From the NCBI RefSeq assembly GCF_001954135.1, contig NZ_MBEQ01000070.1, forward strand, positions 186,001-250,000: a DNA stretch of 64,000 bases, in the 5' to 3' direction. The notes under the pieces were generated by a model. That model was not told the origin of the DNA. It saw only the letters and a program-made list of their open reading frames with translations, and did no database searches. The position numbers and the translations under genes were made by a program. Below, piece after piece: positions 23,417-36,259 of this stretch. Every line of letters starts with the position of its first letter. Within the stretch, counting starts at the first letter, position 1. The stretch comes from Mycobacterium sp. GA-1841. Lineage in GTDB: Bacteria > Actinomycetota > Actinomycetes > Mycobacteriales > Mycobacteriaceae.

Positions 23417-24567
23417 GACTGCACCATCGATGTGCGCCCGTGGTCGTCCTCGGTCATCCTGATCTCCACCCGGTTGCTCGCCCAGTCTTCGGGAATGTCC
23501 TCTCCGACTGCGGCCGTGACCAGGACCTGCTCGGCTTCGCCGGCCACCGCCGCCAGCGCCTGACGGCGCGAGGTGTCCAACTCGGCGAACACGTCGTCGA
23601 GCAACAGCACCGGGTCCACGCCGTCCGAACGCAGCAACTCGTAGGCACCCAACCGCAGGGCCAACGCCATCGACCACGATTCACCATGGCTGGCAAAGCC
23701 TTTCGCAGGCTGATCACCCAACCACAGCTCGAGATCATCTCGGTGCGGCCCGACCAGACAGACCCCACGATCCAACTCGGCGTCGCGCCGGCGGGCCAGA
23801 CCGTCGAGGAGCGCGGCCTCGTAGAACTCCACACTCTCGGGTCCCGGAGCGTTCTCGATCGCCTCCACGCTGCTGCGGTACCGGATCGTGGCAGGCCGCG
23901 ATGCGGGCGCCAACAACTGATAGGCCTTCTGCACCTCGGGGTGAAGTTGTTCGACGAGGGCCACCCGTGCCGCGATCAGCGCCGCGCCGTGGGCGGCCAG
24001 GTGTCCGTCCCACACCTCGAGGGTGTCCAACACACTGCGATCACCGCGATAACGCGCTCCCGCAGCGGTTTTCAGCAAGGCCGTGCGCTGACGCACCACC
24101 TTGTCGTAATCGGCCCTGATCCCGGCGACAGCCGGGCGACGCGTGGTCGCCAACTCGTCGAGATAACGGCGCCGCTCACCCGGATCGCCCCGCACCAGCG
24201 CCAGGTCTTCCGGACTGAACAGCACCGCACGCAACACGCCGAGGATTTCTCGCGGGGAACGCACCGGCGAGCGGTTCAGCCGGGCCTTGTTGGCGCGGCC
24301 GCTGGTGATCTCGAGATCGACCGCCAGCTCGCGACCCTCGTTGACCACGATGCTCGAGACGATCGCGCGCTGGGCCCCGGCCCGGATCAGCGGAGCGTCC
24401 GAGGCCACCCGATGCGAACCGAGGGTGCAGCAATACCACAGTGCCTCAACAAGATTCGTCTTACCGAAGCCGTTCGAGCCGACGAACACGGTGCGGCCTG
24501 GCTCCAGCTCGAGCTCCACGTGGGCCCACGACCGGTAATCGGTCAGTCCCAGGTGTCGGACATACAC
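23413..24567 (-). CDS. recF: RecF, gap-repair ATPase
   Basis: A 384-residue SMC-like ABC ATPase that loads RecA at single-strand gaps. Walker A is [15 protein letters not shown] near residue 35. The signature and Walker B regions near the C-terminus read [18 protein letters not shown] and [13 protein letters not shown]. The GTG start at 24567 gives [14 protein letters not shown], the standard RecF opening. It is downstream of gnd and coupled to the DUF721 gene by an ATGA overlap. Confidence 0.95.
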   Translation of the reverse strand: MYVRHLGLTDYRSWAHVELELEPGRTVFVGSNGFGKTNLVEALWYCCTLGSHRVASDAPLIRAGAQRAIVSSIVVNEGRELAVDLEITSGRANKARLNRSPVRSPREILGVLRAVLFSPEDLALVRGDPGERRRYLDELATTRRPAVAGIRADYDKVVRQRTALLKTAAGARYRGDRSVLDTLEVWDGHLAAHGAALIAARVALVEQLHPEVQKAYQLLAPASRPATIRYRSSVEAIENAPGPESVEFYEAALLDGLARRRDAELDRGVCLVGPHRDDLELWLGDQPAKGFASHGESWSMALALRLGAYELLRSDGVDPVLLLDDVFAELDTSRRQALAAVAGEAEQVLVTAAVGEDIPEDWASNRVEIRMTEDDHGRTSMVQS

Positions 24568-24575
24568 GACAGGAC

Positions 24576-25469
24576 CTAACCGGACTCGCTGATCCGGTGC
24601 ACGGCATGGCCACCGAACTGGTTGCGCAGCGCCGACACCGCCTTCATGGTGGGGGAGTCCTCCTGCCTCGAGGCGAACCTGGCGAACAACGACGCGGCGA
24701 TCACCGGCATCGGAACCCGATGGCTGATGGCTTCTTCCACGGTCCAGCGACCTTCGCCGGAATCCTCTGTGTATCCGCTGATCTCGGCGAATCCCGGATC
24801 TTCTTTCAAGGCCTTGGCCAACAGCTGTTGCAACCAGGACCGCACCACCGTGCCGTTGGTCCAGGCCTGGATGACCGCCTGGGGGTCATCGATCAGGTCT
24901 TCGGCGGCCAGTAACTCGTATCCCTCGGCGTAGGCGTGCATGAGGCCGTACTCGATACCGTTGTGCACCATCTTGGCGTAGTGACCGGCACCGACGGGCC
25001 CGGCGTGGACGAATCCGTCCGCGACCTCACCTTGTGGACGCAGCGTGTCGAAGATCGGCATGGCTCGAGCCACGTCCGCATCACTGCCGCCGACCATCAA
25101 TCCGTATCCCTCGTGCAGGCCCCACACCCCGCCGGAGACTCCGGCGTCGATGAAGTTGATTCCCTTGTCGCCCAACAACTTCGCGTGCGGACCGTCTTCG
25201 GTGTAACGCGAGTTGCCGCCGTCGATGACCAGATCGCCCGCGCCGAGCACGTCCGCCAACTCGAGGATCGTCTGGTGGGTCACCGTCCCCGACGGCACCA
25301 TCACCCACACCACGCGCGGCGCCTCGAGCGCCCCGGCCAGCTCCGCGAGCCCGGGCACATCGCTGACCTCGGGGCGGGGGTCGTAGCCGACGACGTCGTG
25401 ACCTGCGGCGCGCAGGCGCTCACGCATGTTGAAGCCCATCTTGCCCAGGCCGACTAACCCCAGTTGCAT
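24576..25469 (-). CDS. gnd: 6-phosphogluconate dehydrogenase (short form)
   Basis: A 297-residue decarboxylating 6-phosphogluconate dehydrogenase that yields ribulose 5-phosphate, CO2 and NAD(P)H. It has an N-terminal Rossmann motif ([12 protein letters not shown]), the substrate region [10 protein letters not shown] and [19 protein letters not shown], and the catalytic block [20 protein letters not shown]. The short length is typical of the NAD-preferring GndA/YqeC-type enzymes rather than the 470-residue form. It sits between dnaN and recF, as in M. smegmatis and unlike M. tuberculosis, 8 bp before the recF start. Confidence 0.92.
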   Translation of the reverse strand: MQLGLVGLGKMGFNMRERLRAAGHDVVGYDPRPEVSDVPGLAELAGALEAPRVVWVMVPSGTVTHQTILELADVLGAGDLVIDGGNSRYTEDGPHAKLLGDKGINFIDAGVSGGVWGLHEGYGLMVGGSDADVARAMPIFDTLRPQGEVADGFVHAGPVGAGHYAKMVHNGIEYGLMHAYAEGYELLAAEDLIDDPQAVIQAWTNGTVVRSWLQQLLAKALKEDPGFAEISGYTEDSGEGRWTVEEAISHRVPMPVIAASLFARFASRQEDSPTMKAVSALRNQFGGHAVHRISESG

Positions 25470-25494
25470 GTGCGCCCTTCCTCGCCCCGGCCGG

Positions 25495-26685
25495 TCAGCC
25501 GGGAAGCCGTACCGGCATCAACAGGTAGACGTAATCGGTTTTGGCGGCCGGGAACGGACCGGAACCACCGATGGCGCCCTCGTCACTCGTGGGACGCAAC
25601 ACCGCCGGGCGGCTCGGCGTGGTGAACCCGAACGTCACCCGCTCCGAACGCAGCGAGCTCAGCCCATCCGTCAGGTAGGTGGGGTTGAACGCGATGGTCA
25701 GCGGGTCACCGGCGAACTCCACCGGCAGGTCTTCCTCGGCGCGGCCCACGTCATCGGCACCGGCCGACAGATGCAGCACATCGTCGCCGAACTCCATGCG
25801 GATCTGGGCGCCCCGGTCGGCCACCAGCGCCACACGCTTGATCGCCTCGGTCAGCTCGGCGACGCCGATGGTGGCCACCGCGGTGTGCTCGGTCGGCAGG
25901 AGCTGACGGAACTTCGGGAACTCCGCATCCAGCAGGCGGGTGGTGCTGCGCTTGCCGTTGCTGCGGATACCGAGCAGGCCGTCCTTGCCGACCGACTCGC
26001 CGGCACCGAGTGACAGGTGCACCTGGTTGCCGTCGGTGCCGGCCTTGGCGGCCTCGGCAAGGGTCTTCGCCGGAACCAACACCGCCGCCTCGACATCGGT
26101 GGCGCTGGTTTCCCAGGTCAACTCGCGCACCGCCAGCCGGAACCGGTCGGTTGCGGCCAAAACCACTGACTCACCGGAGATCTCGACCCGGATGCCGGTC
26201 AGCATCGGCAGGGTGTCATCCCGGCCGGCGGCGACGGCAACCTGACCGATCGCCTCGGCGAACAGGTCCGAGGACACCACACCGGTCTCCTCGGGCAGCG
26301 ACGGCAGCGCCGGATAGTCCTCGACCGCCAGGGTCGGCAGGGAGAACCGGGCACTACCGCACGTCAACGCGACCCGGGTGCCGTCCACGCTGAGCTCGAC
26401 CGGCTTGGCCGGCAGCGCCTTGGTGATGTCGGAGAGCAACCGTCCGGACACCAAAACGCTTCCAGGAGAAGCGATTTCGGCACTCACCCGGACCTCGGCG
26501 GAGACCTCGTAGTCGAAGCCGGAGATGGTCAGCCCCTCATCGGTGCCGGTCAGCAGAACGCCGGCCAGCACCGGGATGGTGGGCCGGGTCGGCAGATTGC
26601 GGGCCACCCAGGCCACCGCGTCCGCGAAGTCCTCACGCACTACGCGGAACTTCAGGTCCGTCAGCCCAGCCGTCGTCGTCGCCAC
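25495..26685 (-). CDS. dnaN: DnaN, DNA polymerase III beta sliding clamp
   Basis: A 396-residue beta clamp that tethers the replicative polymerase to DNA. Three repeated clamp domains are visible (for example [15 protein letters not shown] in domain 1 and the domain 2 stretch [14 protein letters not shown]). The C-terminal segment ends in a [10 protein letters not shown] motif forming part of the partner-binding pocket. GTG start at 26685. The gene reads away from oriC on the minus strand and is followed by gnd after 25 bp. Confidence 0.96.
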   Translation of the reverse strand: MATTTAGLTDLKFRVVREDFADAVAWVARNLPTRPTIPVLAGVLLTGTDEGLTISGFDYEVSAEVRVSAEIASPGSVLVSGRLLSDITKALPAKPVELSVDGTRVALTCGSARFSLPTLAVEDYPALPSLPEETGVVSSDLFAEAIGQVAVAAGRDDTLPMLTGIRVEISGESVVLAATDRFRLAVRELTWETSATDVEAAVLVPAKTLAEAAKAGTDGNQVHLSLGAGESVGKDGLLGIRSNGKRSTTRLLDAEFPKFRQLLPTEHTAVATIGVAELTEAIKRVALVADRGAQIRMEFGDDVLHLSAGADDVGRAEEDLPVEFAGDPLTIAFNPTYLTDGLSSLRSERVTFGFTTPSRPAVLRPTSDEGAIGGSGPFPAAKTDYVYLLMPVRLPG

Positions 26686-27326
26686 GTGCTATGCGCCCCT
26701 TCGATGATCCCCATAACGAGCTCTACCAGCGTGTTCCCAAAACCGCACCATGCAGCACGACGCTGAATGACAAAGCTGGTAATCGCTGTCGATGAACCAC
26801 CGTAGAGCTTTCCTCACCAACTTGAAAGCTAATCGCTCGGGGTGACATTCGGGCTGCTCGGGCTCGAGCGGCGGGGCGGTCCGCTCGGTGTCCCCAAGGC
26901 CCTTCTTCTAAAAGGAATTCTCAGAAGATATTTGAGTAACAGTATTAGGTGCTGTGAAAACTGGGGATGAACGGGTGTTTGCCCAGCACCGGCGGTGTGT
27001 CGCAATGTGAGTGCGCTGTGGAGTCCGGTGGATGGACCGGCTCTCGAGTGTGCACAGCCCGGGCGGTGTGGATGATTTTGTCATTCATCCCGTGGTTTGC
27101 GCCCAGGTTGTACACAGGCGCATCCACAGCGCTGTGGTGTGACCTGTGACGCATCGTGGGGCGAAAGTTGTTACAAGATTTTTCGCCGAGGACACCCGAG
27201 AGCCCACGATGTGGGACCCGGACGGAGATTGGACGGGTCGCAAAGGGCCACGGAAAGACCTCGGAAAGGGCCACGGACAGACTCAGAAGAGCCTCGAACA
27301 GGACTCAGATGGCCTAGCCGCAGGAT
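26686..27326. other. oriC: Origin of replication oriC
   Basis: The 641-bp non-coding gap between the dnaN start and the dnaA stop is the usual mycobacterial oriC. An AT-rich, likely unwinding stretch lies at about 26901-26950. A cluster of DnaA-box-like nonamers follows at about 27010-27150, including TTGTACACA (27108-27116), TCATCCACA on the minus strand (27067 area) and GCATCCACA (27120-27128), next to GCGCTGTGG. The segment 27150-27326 holds short purine-rich repeats (GGCCACGGA) and no gene. Confidence 0.88.
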
Positions 27327-28802
27327 TCAGCGCTTCGCGCGCTGACGAATCCGCGTGGTGAGTTCCTTGACGTGGTCGAAGACTTCACGTCGCTCGGCCA
27401 TTTCGCCGCGGATCTTCTTCTCGGCGTACATCACGGTGGTGTGATCGCGCCCGAAAGCCTGACCGATCTTGGGCAGTGACAGGTCGGTGAGTTCCCGGCA
27501 CAGATACATGGCGATCTGGCGGGACTGCGCCAGTGCCCGGGTCTTGCCGGGCCCGCGGAGCTCCTCGACCGTGGTCTCGAAGTATTCGGCGGTGGCCGCC
27601 ATGATCGCGGCGGTACTGATCTGCATCGTGGTGGCGTCGGCGATCAGATCGCGCAACACAACCTCGGCCAGTGCCTTGTCGATCCGGGTCTTGTTGAGCG
27701 AGGCGAACGCGGTGACCCGAATCAGTGCACCTTCGAGTTCACGGATGTTGCGTTCGATGCTGCTGGCGATGAGCTCGAGCACGTCATCGGGCACGTCGAG
27801 GCGATCCATCTGCGCCTTCTTGCGCAGGATCGCTATCCGGGTCTCCAGCTCCGGCGGCTGCACGTCGGTGATCAGGCCCCACTCGAAGCGGGTCCGCAGC
27901 CGGTCTTCGAGAGTGGCCAGCTGCTTGGGCGGCCGGTCGGAGGAGATCACGATCTGCTTGTTGGCGTTGTGCAGCGTGTTGAAGGTGTGGAAGAACTCTT
28001 CCTGGATACCTTCCTTGCCCTCGATGAACTGGATGTCGTCGACGAGCAGGATGTCGATGTCACGGTAGCTGCGCTTGAACGACGCCTTGCGGTCGTCGCG
28101 CAGCGAGTTGATGAAGTCGTTGGTGAATTCCTCGGTGGAGACGTACTTCACCCGCATGCCGGGGAAGAGACGTTGCGCATAATTTCCGGCCGCGTGCAGC
28201 AGATGGGTCTTACCGAGGCCGGATTCACCCCAGATGAACAGCGGGTTGTAGGCGCGGGCCGGCGCCTCGGCGATGGCGAGGGTGGCGGCGTGCGCGAACC
28301 GGTTCGATGCGCCGATGACGAAGGTGTCGAAGGTGTAGCGCCGGTTGAGGTTGACCGCGTTGTCGTCGCCGACCGTCGAATCGCGCTGCGGGCTGCTGAA
28401 GTAGCCCGGCCAATTCTCCTCGGCGCTGACCTTGGCGGCCCGGTCGTCATCGATCTCGTCGACGTCGGCAGGGACGTCCGGGGCCTCCTCGAGAGCAGCT
28501 GACTCCGCATGCTCGGTAGGGGAGTGGTCGTCCTCGGCGGACGGGGTGGCGATCCGCACCCCCAACTCGATGCGTTGACCCAGCTTGCGGCTGAGCGCGT
28601 TGATGATCGGCTCGCGCAGGTGCCGTTCGATCTCGTTCTGCACGAACGGGGTGGGCACCGACAGCAGAGCAAACCCCTCCGCGATGACGAGCGGTTGCGC
28701 GAGCTTCAGCCAGGCCCTTTGCTGGGGAGTGAGGTCACCGTTGAGTTCGGCGACGACGCTGTTCCAGACGGCGACGAAGGGTGGGTCGGGGTCAGCTGTC
28801 AA
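27327..28802 (-). CDS. dnaA: DnaA, replication initiator
   Basis: A 491-residue AAA+ initiator that binds DnaA boxes and melts oriC. Domain I (about 1-90) is followed by an acidic linker, then the AAA+ domain with Walker [14 protein letters not shown] and Walker [15 protein letters not shown], and the domain IV DNA-binding signature ([15 protein letters not shown]) at the C-terminus. It begins with TTG at 28802, as does M. tuberculosis dnaA. The upstream gap contains DnaA boxes that could autoregulate it. Confidence 0.97.
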   Translation of the reverse strand: MTADPDPPFVAVWNSVVAELNGDLTPQQRAWLKLAQPLVIAEGFALLSVPTPFVQNEIERHLREPIINALSRKLGQRIELGVRIATPSAEDDHSPTEHAESAALEEAPDVPADVDEIDDDRAAKVSAEENWPGYFSSPQRDSTVGDDNAVNLNRRYTFDTFVIGASNRFAHAATLAIAEAPARAYNPLFIWGESGLGKTHLLHAAGNYAQRLFPGMRVKYVSTEEFTNDFINSLRDDRKASFKRSYRDIDILLVDDIQFIEGKEGIQEEFFHTFNTLHNANKQIVISSDRPPKQLATLEDRLRTRFEWGLITDVQPPELETRIAILRKKAQMDRLDVPDDVLELIASSIERNIRELEGALIRVTAFASLNKTRIDKALAEVVLRDLIADATTMQISTAAIMAATAEYFETTVEELRGPGKTRALAQSRQIAMYLCRELTDLSLPKIGQAFGRDHTTVMYAEKKIRGEMAERREVFDHVKELTTRIRQRAKR

Positions 28803-29315
28803 CGACGGTCTCCCCCTTTGAGGTGCTTCGAGGTCGACCCGGGGACGACCAAAAAGAACGATGACGAACTGTCCACATATTTATCCACAGCTTGTGGAGA
28901 AAGGACAGTCGTCGTCGCTCTGTTGTCTGTTTGGAGGCCGTCAGAGCCGGGTATGTCACGTGGGTCCGAAGGTGACGCGGGACCGACGTCCTCGTTTCAT
29001 TGTCCGGGGCCGGTCCATGCGAGGAACGGCATTGCCAGAAGCTAACAGTTTTCTCTCGATGTGCCAACAGTTCTGCAACATCGGATGCAGTCCAACTATG
29101 CGGGTCGGCGCAGGTTTGACCGAGGGAATTCTCATCAGTACCCTCGAGCAGTCGCCCGCACGTGGCGATACGGCTGCGCCCGGGAACTCGACGGAGAACG
29201 CGCCGGTTAGTAAAGCACGACGGACGAGCTTAAACCGAGCTTGCACGGTAACCGTTTTCGACGACATTTCGGTGTCGGCGAGCGCGGGTGCCAAATGGAA
29301 CAAGGAGAGATTGAC
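28803..29315. promoter_or_regulatory. dnaA-rpmH divergent promoter region with DnaA boxes
   Basis: A 513-bp gap between the divergent dnaA and rpmH genes. DnaA-type nonamers cluster at 28869-28900: CTGTCCACA (28869), TTATCCACA (28881-28889, consensus) and TTGTGGAGA (28892-28900, inverted). They are placed to control dnaA transcription or to extend the origin. Nearer rpmH an AAGGAGAG ribosome-binding site lies at about 29302. No other gene is supported here. Confidence 0.7.
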
Positions 29316-29459
29316 GTGGCCAAGGGCAAGCGGACCTTCCAGCCCAACAACCGCCGCCGTGCGCGCGTGCATGGGTTCCGGCTGCGGATGCGCACCCGCG
29401 CCGGCCGCGCCATCGTCGCCAACCGTCGTAGCAAGGGCCGTCGCGCACTCACTGCGTGA
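29316..29459 (+). CDS. rpmH: Ribosomal protein bL34
   Basis: A 47-residue, very basic ribosomal protein of the large subunit. From the GTG it reads [20 protein letters not shown] and continues with [15 protein letters not shown], the canonical bL34 sequence at full length. It is preceded by AAGGAGAG. It starts the rpmH-rnpA-yidD-yidC-jag-rsmG-parA-parB string, conserved next to oriC in most bacteria. Confidence 0.98.
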
Positions 29460-29489
29460 TCTTGCGGTTCTCAGGCGGGATCTAGCGCG

Positions 29490-29846
29490 GTGCTTCCGGC
29501 TCGATACCGGATGAGGCGGTCCGCGGAGTTCAGTGCCACCGTCAGTCGTGGCGCGCGTGCAGTCCAACCCGATGTGGTGGTACACGCGCTGCATGACGGG
29601 ACGGACGCTACCGGCCCGCGGGTCGGTTTGATCGTGTCCAAAGCCGTCGGGAACGCGGTGGAACGTCACCGCGTGTCACGGCGGCTGCGTCATGTCGCGC
29701 GCAGCGTCATACCGCGACTGGAAGCCACCGACCTCGTGGTGATCCGCGCCCGCGCGGGTAGCAGTGAGGCACCGTCGCGTCGGTTGGAGCAGCAACTGCA
29801 GCGCGCTCTCGAGCGCCTGGACGCGCGGCGCGGGACGTCACCATGA
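29490..29846 (+). CDS. rnpA: RnpA, ribonuclease P protein component
   Basis: A 118-residue protein subunit that helps the RNase P RNA remove tRNA 5' leaders. It has the opening [14 protein letters not shown], the conserved RNR-type box ([15 protein letters not shown]) and a basic surface. GTG start at 29490, 30 bp after rpmH. The stop overlaps the yidD ATG (ATGA). Confidence 0.94.
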   Translation: MLPARYRMRRSAEFSATVSRGARAVQPDVVVHALHDGTDATGPRVGLIVSKAVGNAVERHRVSRRLRHVARSVIPRLEATDLVVIRARAGSSEAPSRRLEQQLQRALERLDARRGTSP

Positions 29847-30199
29847 TTCGCCGGGCGGGCGCTGTGATGGCCCGCGGTGCGATTTCCGTCATCCAGCTCT
29901 ACCGCCACGCCATCTCTCCGTACCGGCCACCGTCATGCCGGTTCATGCCGACCTGCAGTCAGTACGCGGTCGACGCCTTCACTGAGTACGGCTTGTTCCG
30001 CGGTGCGTGGCTGTCCTTGATCCGGCTGCTGAAGTGCGGCCCGTGGCACCCCGGTGGATGGGATCCCATTCCGGATCGGTGCCCCCACGATCACGAGTCC
30101 GTCAGTTCTGACGGGACCGTCCCTGGCGAGAAAGCCACCGCCGAAAACCTTGTCTGGGAGACCCCAGCGAAGCGAGGGGAGAGCAAGTCGCGTGTTTAA
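29843..30199 (+). CDS. yidD: YidD, membrane protein insertion efficiency factor
   Basis: A 118-residue member of the YidD (DUF37) family, a membrane-associated helper of YidC. It carries the signature [20 protein letters not shown] with conserved cysteines, then [10 protein letters not shown] and [11 protein letters not shown]. The C-terminal 38 residues are a hydrophilic extension beyond the core, common in actinobacteria. ATG overlaps the rnpA stop; the 3' end overlaps the yidC start by eight bases. Confidence 0.93.
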   Translation: MIRRAGAVMARGAISVIQLYRHAISPYRPPSCRFMPTCSQYAVDAFTEYGLFRGAWLSLIRLLKCGPWHPGGWDPIPDRCPHDHESVSSDGTVPGEKATAENLVWETPAKRGESKSRV

Positions 30200-31256
30200 C
30201 TGGTTCAGCCTGGACATCATCTATTACCCGGTGTCGGCGATCATGTGGGTTTGGTACAAGGCGTTCGCCTTCGTGCTGGGCCCCGAGAACTTCTTCGCCT
30301 GGGCACTGTCGGTGATGTTCCTGGTGTTCACTCTCCGCGCGATCCTCTACAAGCCCTTCGTCAAGCAGATCCGCACCACGCGGCAGATGCAGGAACTGCA
30401 GCCCCAGATCAAGGCGCTGCAGAAGAAGTACGGCAAGGACCGTCAGCGCATGGCGCTGGAGATGCAGAAGCTGCAGCGCGAGCACGGGTTCAACCCGATC
30501 CTGGGCTGTCTGCCGATGCTGGCCCAGGTCCCGGTGTTCCTCGGCCTGTACCACGTCCTGATGTCCTTCAACCGCACCCAGACAGGCATCGGCCGGTTGG
30601 GTCTGTCGGTGGAAGAGAACCGCAGCCTGGCCAACTACGTCTTCAGCGCGACCGACGTCGGGCACTTCCTCGACGCGAACCTGTTCGGGGCTCCGCTCGG
30701 CGCGACGATGATCCAGCAGCACGGGCTCGAGGCATTCACCGAATTCAACCGCTTGGCTGTTGTCATCGTCGGCGTGCCGATCATGATCCTGGCCGGCGTC
30801 GCCACGCACTTCAACAGTCGGGCCTCCGTAGCTCGCCAGAGCGTGGAAGCCGCGGCCAATCCCCAGACCGCGATGATGAACAAGCTCGCGCTGTACGTCT
30901 TCCCCCTCGGCGTGGTGGTCGGTGGACCGTTCCTGCCGCTGGCGGTGATCATCTACTGGCTGTCCAACAACATCTGGACCTACGGTCAGCAGCACTACGT
31001 GTTCGGGATGATCGAGAAGGAAGAGGAAGCCAAGAAGGCCGAGGCGCTCGAACGCCGCTCGGCGAACGCGCCCGCACCCGGTGCCAAACCCAATCGCGCC
31101 CGCAAGGCCGACACTGCGGCCATGGCAGCAGCCACCGAGGACGTCGATGACGCGACTCAGTCCGAAGACAAGAACCCGGCAGCGGAAGCGGGAGGGCAGA
31201 GCGTCAATCTCAACAAGCCCAAGCCCGGTGCGCGCCCCAAGAAGCGGAAACGGTGA
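30192..31256 (+). CDS. yidC: YidC/OxaA membrane insertase
   Basis: A 354-residue insertase for inner-membrane proteins, of the Oxa1 type without the large periplasmic domain of Gram-negatives. It has an N-terminal hydrophobic segment, the cytoplasmic coiled coil ([20 protein letters not shown]), the [19 protein letters not shown] membrane segment with nearby hydrophilic groove, further transmembrane helices, and a long basic tail ending [12 protein letters not shown] chose the GTG at 30192 ([13 protein letters not shown]). The open frame upstream to 30054 is yidD in another frame. Confidence 0.94.
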   Translation: MFNWFSLDIIYYPVSAIMWVWYKAFAFVLGPENFFAWALSVMFLVFTLRAILYKPFVKQIRTTRQMQELQPQIKALQKKYGKDRQRMALEMQKLQREHGFNPILGCLPMLAQVPVFLGLYHVLMSFNRTQTGIGRLGLSVEENRSLANYVFSATDVGHFLDANLFGAPLGATMIQQHGLEAFTEFNRLAVVIVGVPIMILAGVATHFNSRASVARQSVEAAANPQTAMMNKLALYVFPLGVVVGGPFLPLAVIIYWLSNNIWTYGQQHYVFGMIEKEEEAKKAEALERRSANAPAPGAKPNRARKADTAAMAAATEDVDDATQSEDKNPAAEAGGQSVNLNKPKPGARPKKRKR

Positions 31257-31295
31257 CCAGTTCTCACGCTGGCTACAAGTAGGGAGAAGACGGAT

Positions 31296-33597
<2,302 letters not shown>

Positions 33598-33646
33598 CAG
33601 TACCAGTGGGTAGACAGCGGACCGCAGTGATGAGCAGGAGACGACC

Positions 33647-34687
33647 ATGAATCAGCCGGCACGGAAGCGGAGTGGCCTCGGCAGGGGACTGGCGGCGCTC
33701 ATCCCGACCGGTCCCACGGAGGACGGCAACGATGCGCTGAGCCCCCGGATGGGTGCCAGCGCCGCCGACGTTCTCCTCGGACCCCCGGGCGCCTCCGACG
33801 ACTCCGGCGTCGCCCCCACCGCCGCGGCTCCGGCCGTTGCACGTGAAACCAACCCGGTTGTCACCGGCGATGTCGGCGCCACCTACCGCGAGATCGATCC
33901 GAGCCTGATCCAGCCGAACCCCCGCCAGCCTCGGCAGGTGTTCGACGAAGAGGCACTGAGCGAGTTGGTGCACTCGATCCGTGAGTTCGGATTGATGCAG
34001 CCAATCGTCGTCCGTGAGGTGACCGAGGACGGCGAAACCCGCTATCAGCTGGTGATGGGGGAGCGGCGCTGGCGCGCCGCCCAGAAGGCCGGCTTGGAGA
34101 CCATCCCGGCGATCGTCCGCGAGACCGGTGACGACAGCATGCTGCGTGACGCGCTGCTGGAGAACATCCACCGGGTACAGCTCAATCCGCTGGAAGAGGC
34201 AGCCGCCTACCAACAGCTCCTCGACGAGTTCGAGGTCACCCACGATGAACTGGCCGCCCGGATCGGACGGTCACGGCCATTGATCTCCAACATGATCCGC
34301 CTGCTGCGACTTCCGATCGCGGTGCAGCGTCGCGTGGCTGCCGGGGTGTTGTCCGCGGGCCACGCGCGGGCGCTGCTGGCGCTCGAAGGCGGTCCGGAAA
34401 AGCAAGAGGAGTTGGCCGCCCGGATCGTCGCGGAAGGGATGTCGGTGCGCGCCACCGAGGAGGCCGTGACGCTGGCCAACCGTGATGGCATTACTGCGCC
34501 GCCGGCCCCGCGACGCAAGCCGATCCAGATGCCGGGACTGCAGGACGTTGCTGAACGACTCTCCTCTGCCTTCGACACCCGAGTCACCGTGAGTCTCGGC
34601 AAACGCAAGGGCAAGATCGTGGTCGAGTTCGGCTCAGTGGACGATCTGCAGCGCATTGTCGACATCATGAGCGCAGAACAGCCCTGA
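33647..34687 (+). CDS. parB: ParB, parS-binding partition protein
   Basis: A 346-residue CTP-dependent DNA clamp loaded at parS. An N-terminal basic segment ([15 protein letters not shown]) contacts ParA. The CTPase/N-engaging domain has NPRQPRQVF and the [12 protein letters not shown] box, then [14 protein letters not shown], the helix-turn-helix ([20 protein letters not shown]) and a C-terminal dimerisation domain. It lies 49 bp downstream of parA. A degenerate parS-like sequence lies inside its own 5' part. Confidence 0.95.
   Translation: MNQPARKRSGLGRGLAALIPTGPTEDGNDALSPRMGASAADVLLGPPGASDDSGVAPTAAAPAVARETNPVVTGDVGATYREIDPSLIQPNPRQPRQVFDEEALSELVHSIREFGLMQPIVVREVTEDGETRYQLVMGERRWRAAQKAGLETIPAIVRETGDDSMLRDALLENIHRVQLNPLEEAAAYQQLLDEFEVTHDELAARIGRSRPLISNMIRLLRLPIAVQRRVAAGVLSAGHARALLALEGGPEKQEELAARIVAEGMSVRATEEAVTLANRDGITAPPAPRRKPIQMPGLQDVAERLSSAFDTRVTVSLGKRKGKIVVEFGSVDDLQRIVDIMSAEQP
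33835..33850. promoter_or_regulatory. Degenerate parS-like site inside parB
   Basis: CGTTGCACGTGAAACC matches the central GCACGTGAAAC part of parS with changes at the two ends and at the variable fifth position. Binding is plausible but weaker than at the three better sites. Confidence 0.5.
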
Positions 34688-34909
34688 AAACCCACGACCG
34701 ACGACACCAGGCTGTTCCGTCACTGTGACACATCAGTGATCAGCGCACCCGGCCGCGAACGCAGTAGGAAGCAAAGTAGCTGTGCGGCATAGCATTTCAC
34801 CTCGGAGGCGGAACGCGATGAGATTTTCGGGGCACAGTGCGTCCGTCCGGACGGACTCTCCTATCCTTGAGGGGCAGCCACGCACTCAGTGTGAAAGCCA
34901 GGGACCTCA

Positions 34910-35764
34910 GTGACAGCACGGATCACGCCGCTTCGGCTCGAGGGTTTCGAGCAGTTGCCCAAGCATGCGCGACGGTGTGTGTTCTGGGAAGTCGATCCGA
35001 CCACCATCGATGACGACCGCCTGAGTGATCCCGAGTTCGAGAAAGAAGCGTGGCTTTCCATGGTCATGCTGGAGTGGGGATCGTGCGGTCAACTCGCCGT
35101 CATGACGAGTAGGGGCGACGAACCGGATGCGGCATCCGAGGAATCACAAGCGGATGCGGCGGACCCGGCCGGCCGGTTCGACGTGGTGGCCGCAGCGTCA
35201 CAGTTCGGCTTGGCCCCGCCGGCCGGTGCGGACGAACCGTGTTTGGGCTTCGCGTTCTACGCGCCCCCCGGAGCGGTGCCTCGGGCCCGGCTTTTCCCCA
35301 CCGCCCCGGTGAGCGCCGATGCGATTCTGCTGACCGCCGTCGGCGTGGATTCCACCGAGGACAGCGAGCGGTTGTCCCAGAGCCTACTTGCCGCGGTGGT
35401 CAACGATCTGGTTCGTCGCGGAGTCCGTGCATTGGAAGCCTTCGGCTACACCGCGGCTCTCACCGAACTTTCCGGCAGCGGGAAGCTACCTGCAGAGCTG
35501 TCCGCGGCGACGCAGGTCCTGGGAGACTGCGCGGTGGACCAGTGCATGCTCGAATCCGATTTCCTCGAAGATGTCGGCTTCACGGTCATCGCACCACATC
35601 CGTACTTCCCGAGACTGCGGCTGGAACTCGACAAGGGACTCGGCTGGAAAGCTGAAGTGGAAGCCGCGCTCGAGCGGCTGTTGGAGAACGCGCACATCGA
35701 GTTATCGGTCGGCGCGGGCATGTCCAGCACCGGCGTGGGGTCGAAAAGCTCTGCGCCACAGTAA
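34910..35764 (+). CDS. GNAT-like acetyltransferase (Rv3916c-like)
   Basis: A 284-residue protein with a GTG start at 34910. The layout fits a GNAT fold: an N-terminal substrate region (RRCVFWEVDPTTIDD), a central strand pair (CLGFAFYAPPGAVPRARLFP, ILLTAVGVD) and the acetyl-CoA-type helix (LSQSLLAAVVNDLVRRGVRA), then a C-terminal LEDVGFTVIAPHPYFPRLR. A hydrophilic insert (SRGDEPDAASEESQADAADP) splits the first half. The substrate is unknown. It lies 222 bp downstream of parB with its own leader region and is equivalent by position to Rv3916c. Confidence 0.75.
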   Translation: MTARITPLRLEGFEQLPKHARRCVFWEVDPTTIDDDRLSDPEFEKEAWLSMVMLEWGSCGQLAVMTSRGDEPDAASEESQADAADPAGRFDVVAAASQFGLAPPAGADEPCLGFAFYAPPGAVPRARLFPTAPVSADAILLTAVGVDSTEDSERLSQSLLAAVVNDLVRRGVRALEAFGYTAALTELSGSGKLPAELSAATQVLGDCAVDQCMLESDFLEDVGFTVIAPHPYFPRLRLELDKGLGWKAEVEAALERLLENAHIELSVGAGMSSTGVGSKSSAPQ

Positions 35765-35777
35765 ATCTGTGATTGAC

Positions 35778-36209
35778 TCAGCCGGATCGGCGGCGTACTG
35801 CGCGAGCGGCGCGGGCACTGGCCACGCGTATCGCAATCGCGACGATGAACTGTGAGCCGGGAATGACTGTGCGGAAGCTGATCTCCGTGGTGATCCGAGT
35901 ACCGCCGGCAGCCGGCTCGACCGTGATCTGGCCGGTGTAGTCGCGGAACGGCAGGCCGGACAGCAGCTCGTATCGCAATGTCGTCGGCGCCTCGAACGCT
36001 GTGATCCGTTCGCGGACGGGAGATCCGAACAGGTGAATGGCACGCACGGCGCCCACCCCGTCGCGATCGGGGCTGCCGACCTGTTCAAGGACGACCTTGC
36101 GCGCGGGCATCCACTCCGACATGAGTTCATGATTGGAGACAACGTCCCACGCCACACGTCGATCAGCGGCGACACAGCGGGTGTCGGTGTAGTGGAAAGT
36201 CCGCGCCAT
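35778..36209 (-). CDS. SRPBCC (START-like) family protein
   Basis: A 143-residue helix-grip-fold protein, the family that includes polyketide cyclases and lipid-binding proteins. Typical features are the opening RTFHYTDTRCVAADRRVAWD, the strand pattern RITAFEAPTTLRYELLSG and GGTRITTEISF, and a C-terminal helix. It is soluble, with no signal peptide. It converges on the acetyltransferase gene and is followed upstream by cwlM on the same strand. Ligand unknown. Confidence 0.75.
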   Translation of the reverse strand: MARTFHYTDTRCVAADRRVAWDVVSNHELMSEWMPARKVVLEQVGSPDRDGVGAVRAIHLFGSPVRERITAFEAPTTLRYELLSGLPFRDYTGQITVEPAAGGTRITTEISFRTVIPGSQFIVAIAIRVASARAARAVRRRSG

Positions 36210-36259
36210 ATCGTCCAGCTAAGCACGGATCGGCGCTCACGCTCAGGTTTGATTGGCGC

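Noticed and set aside
27097-27361. Short plus-strand frames within oriC and the dnaA 3' end
   Set aside because: Basic, repetitive composition from the purine-rich repeats, no family match, overlap with dnaA.
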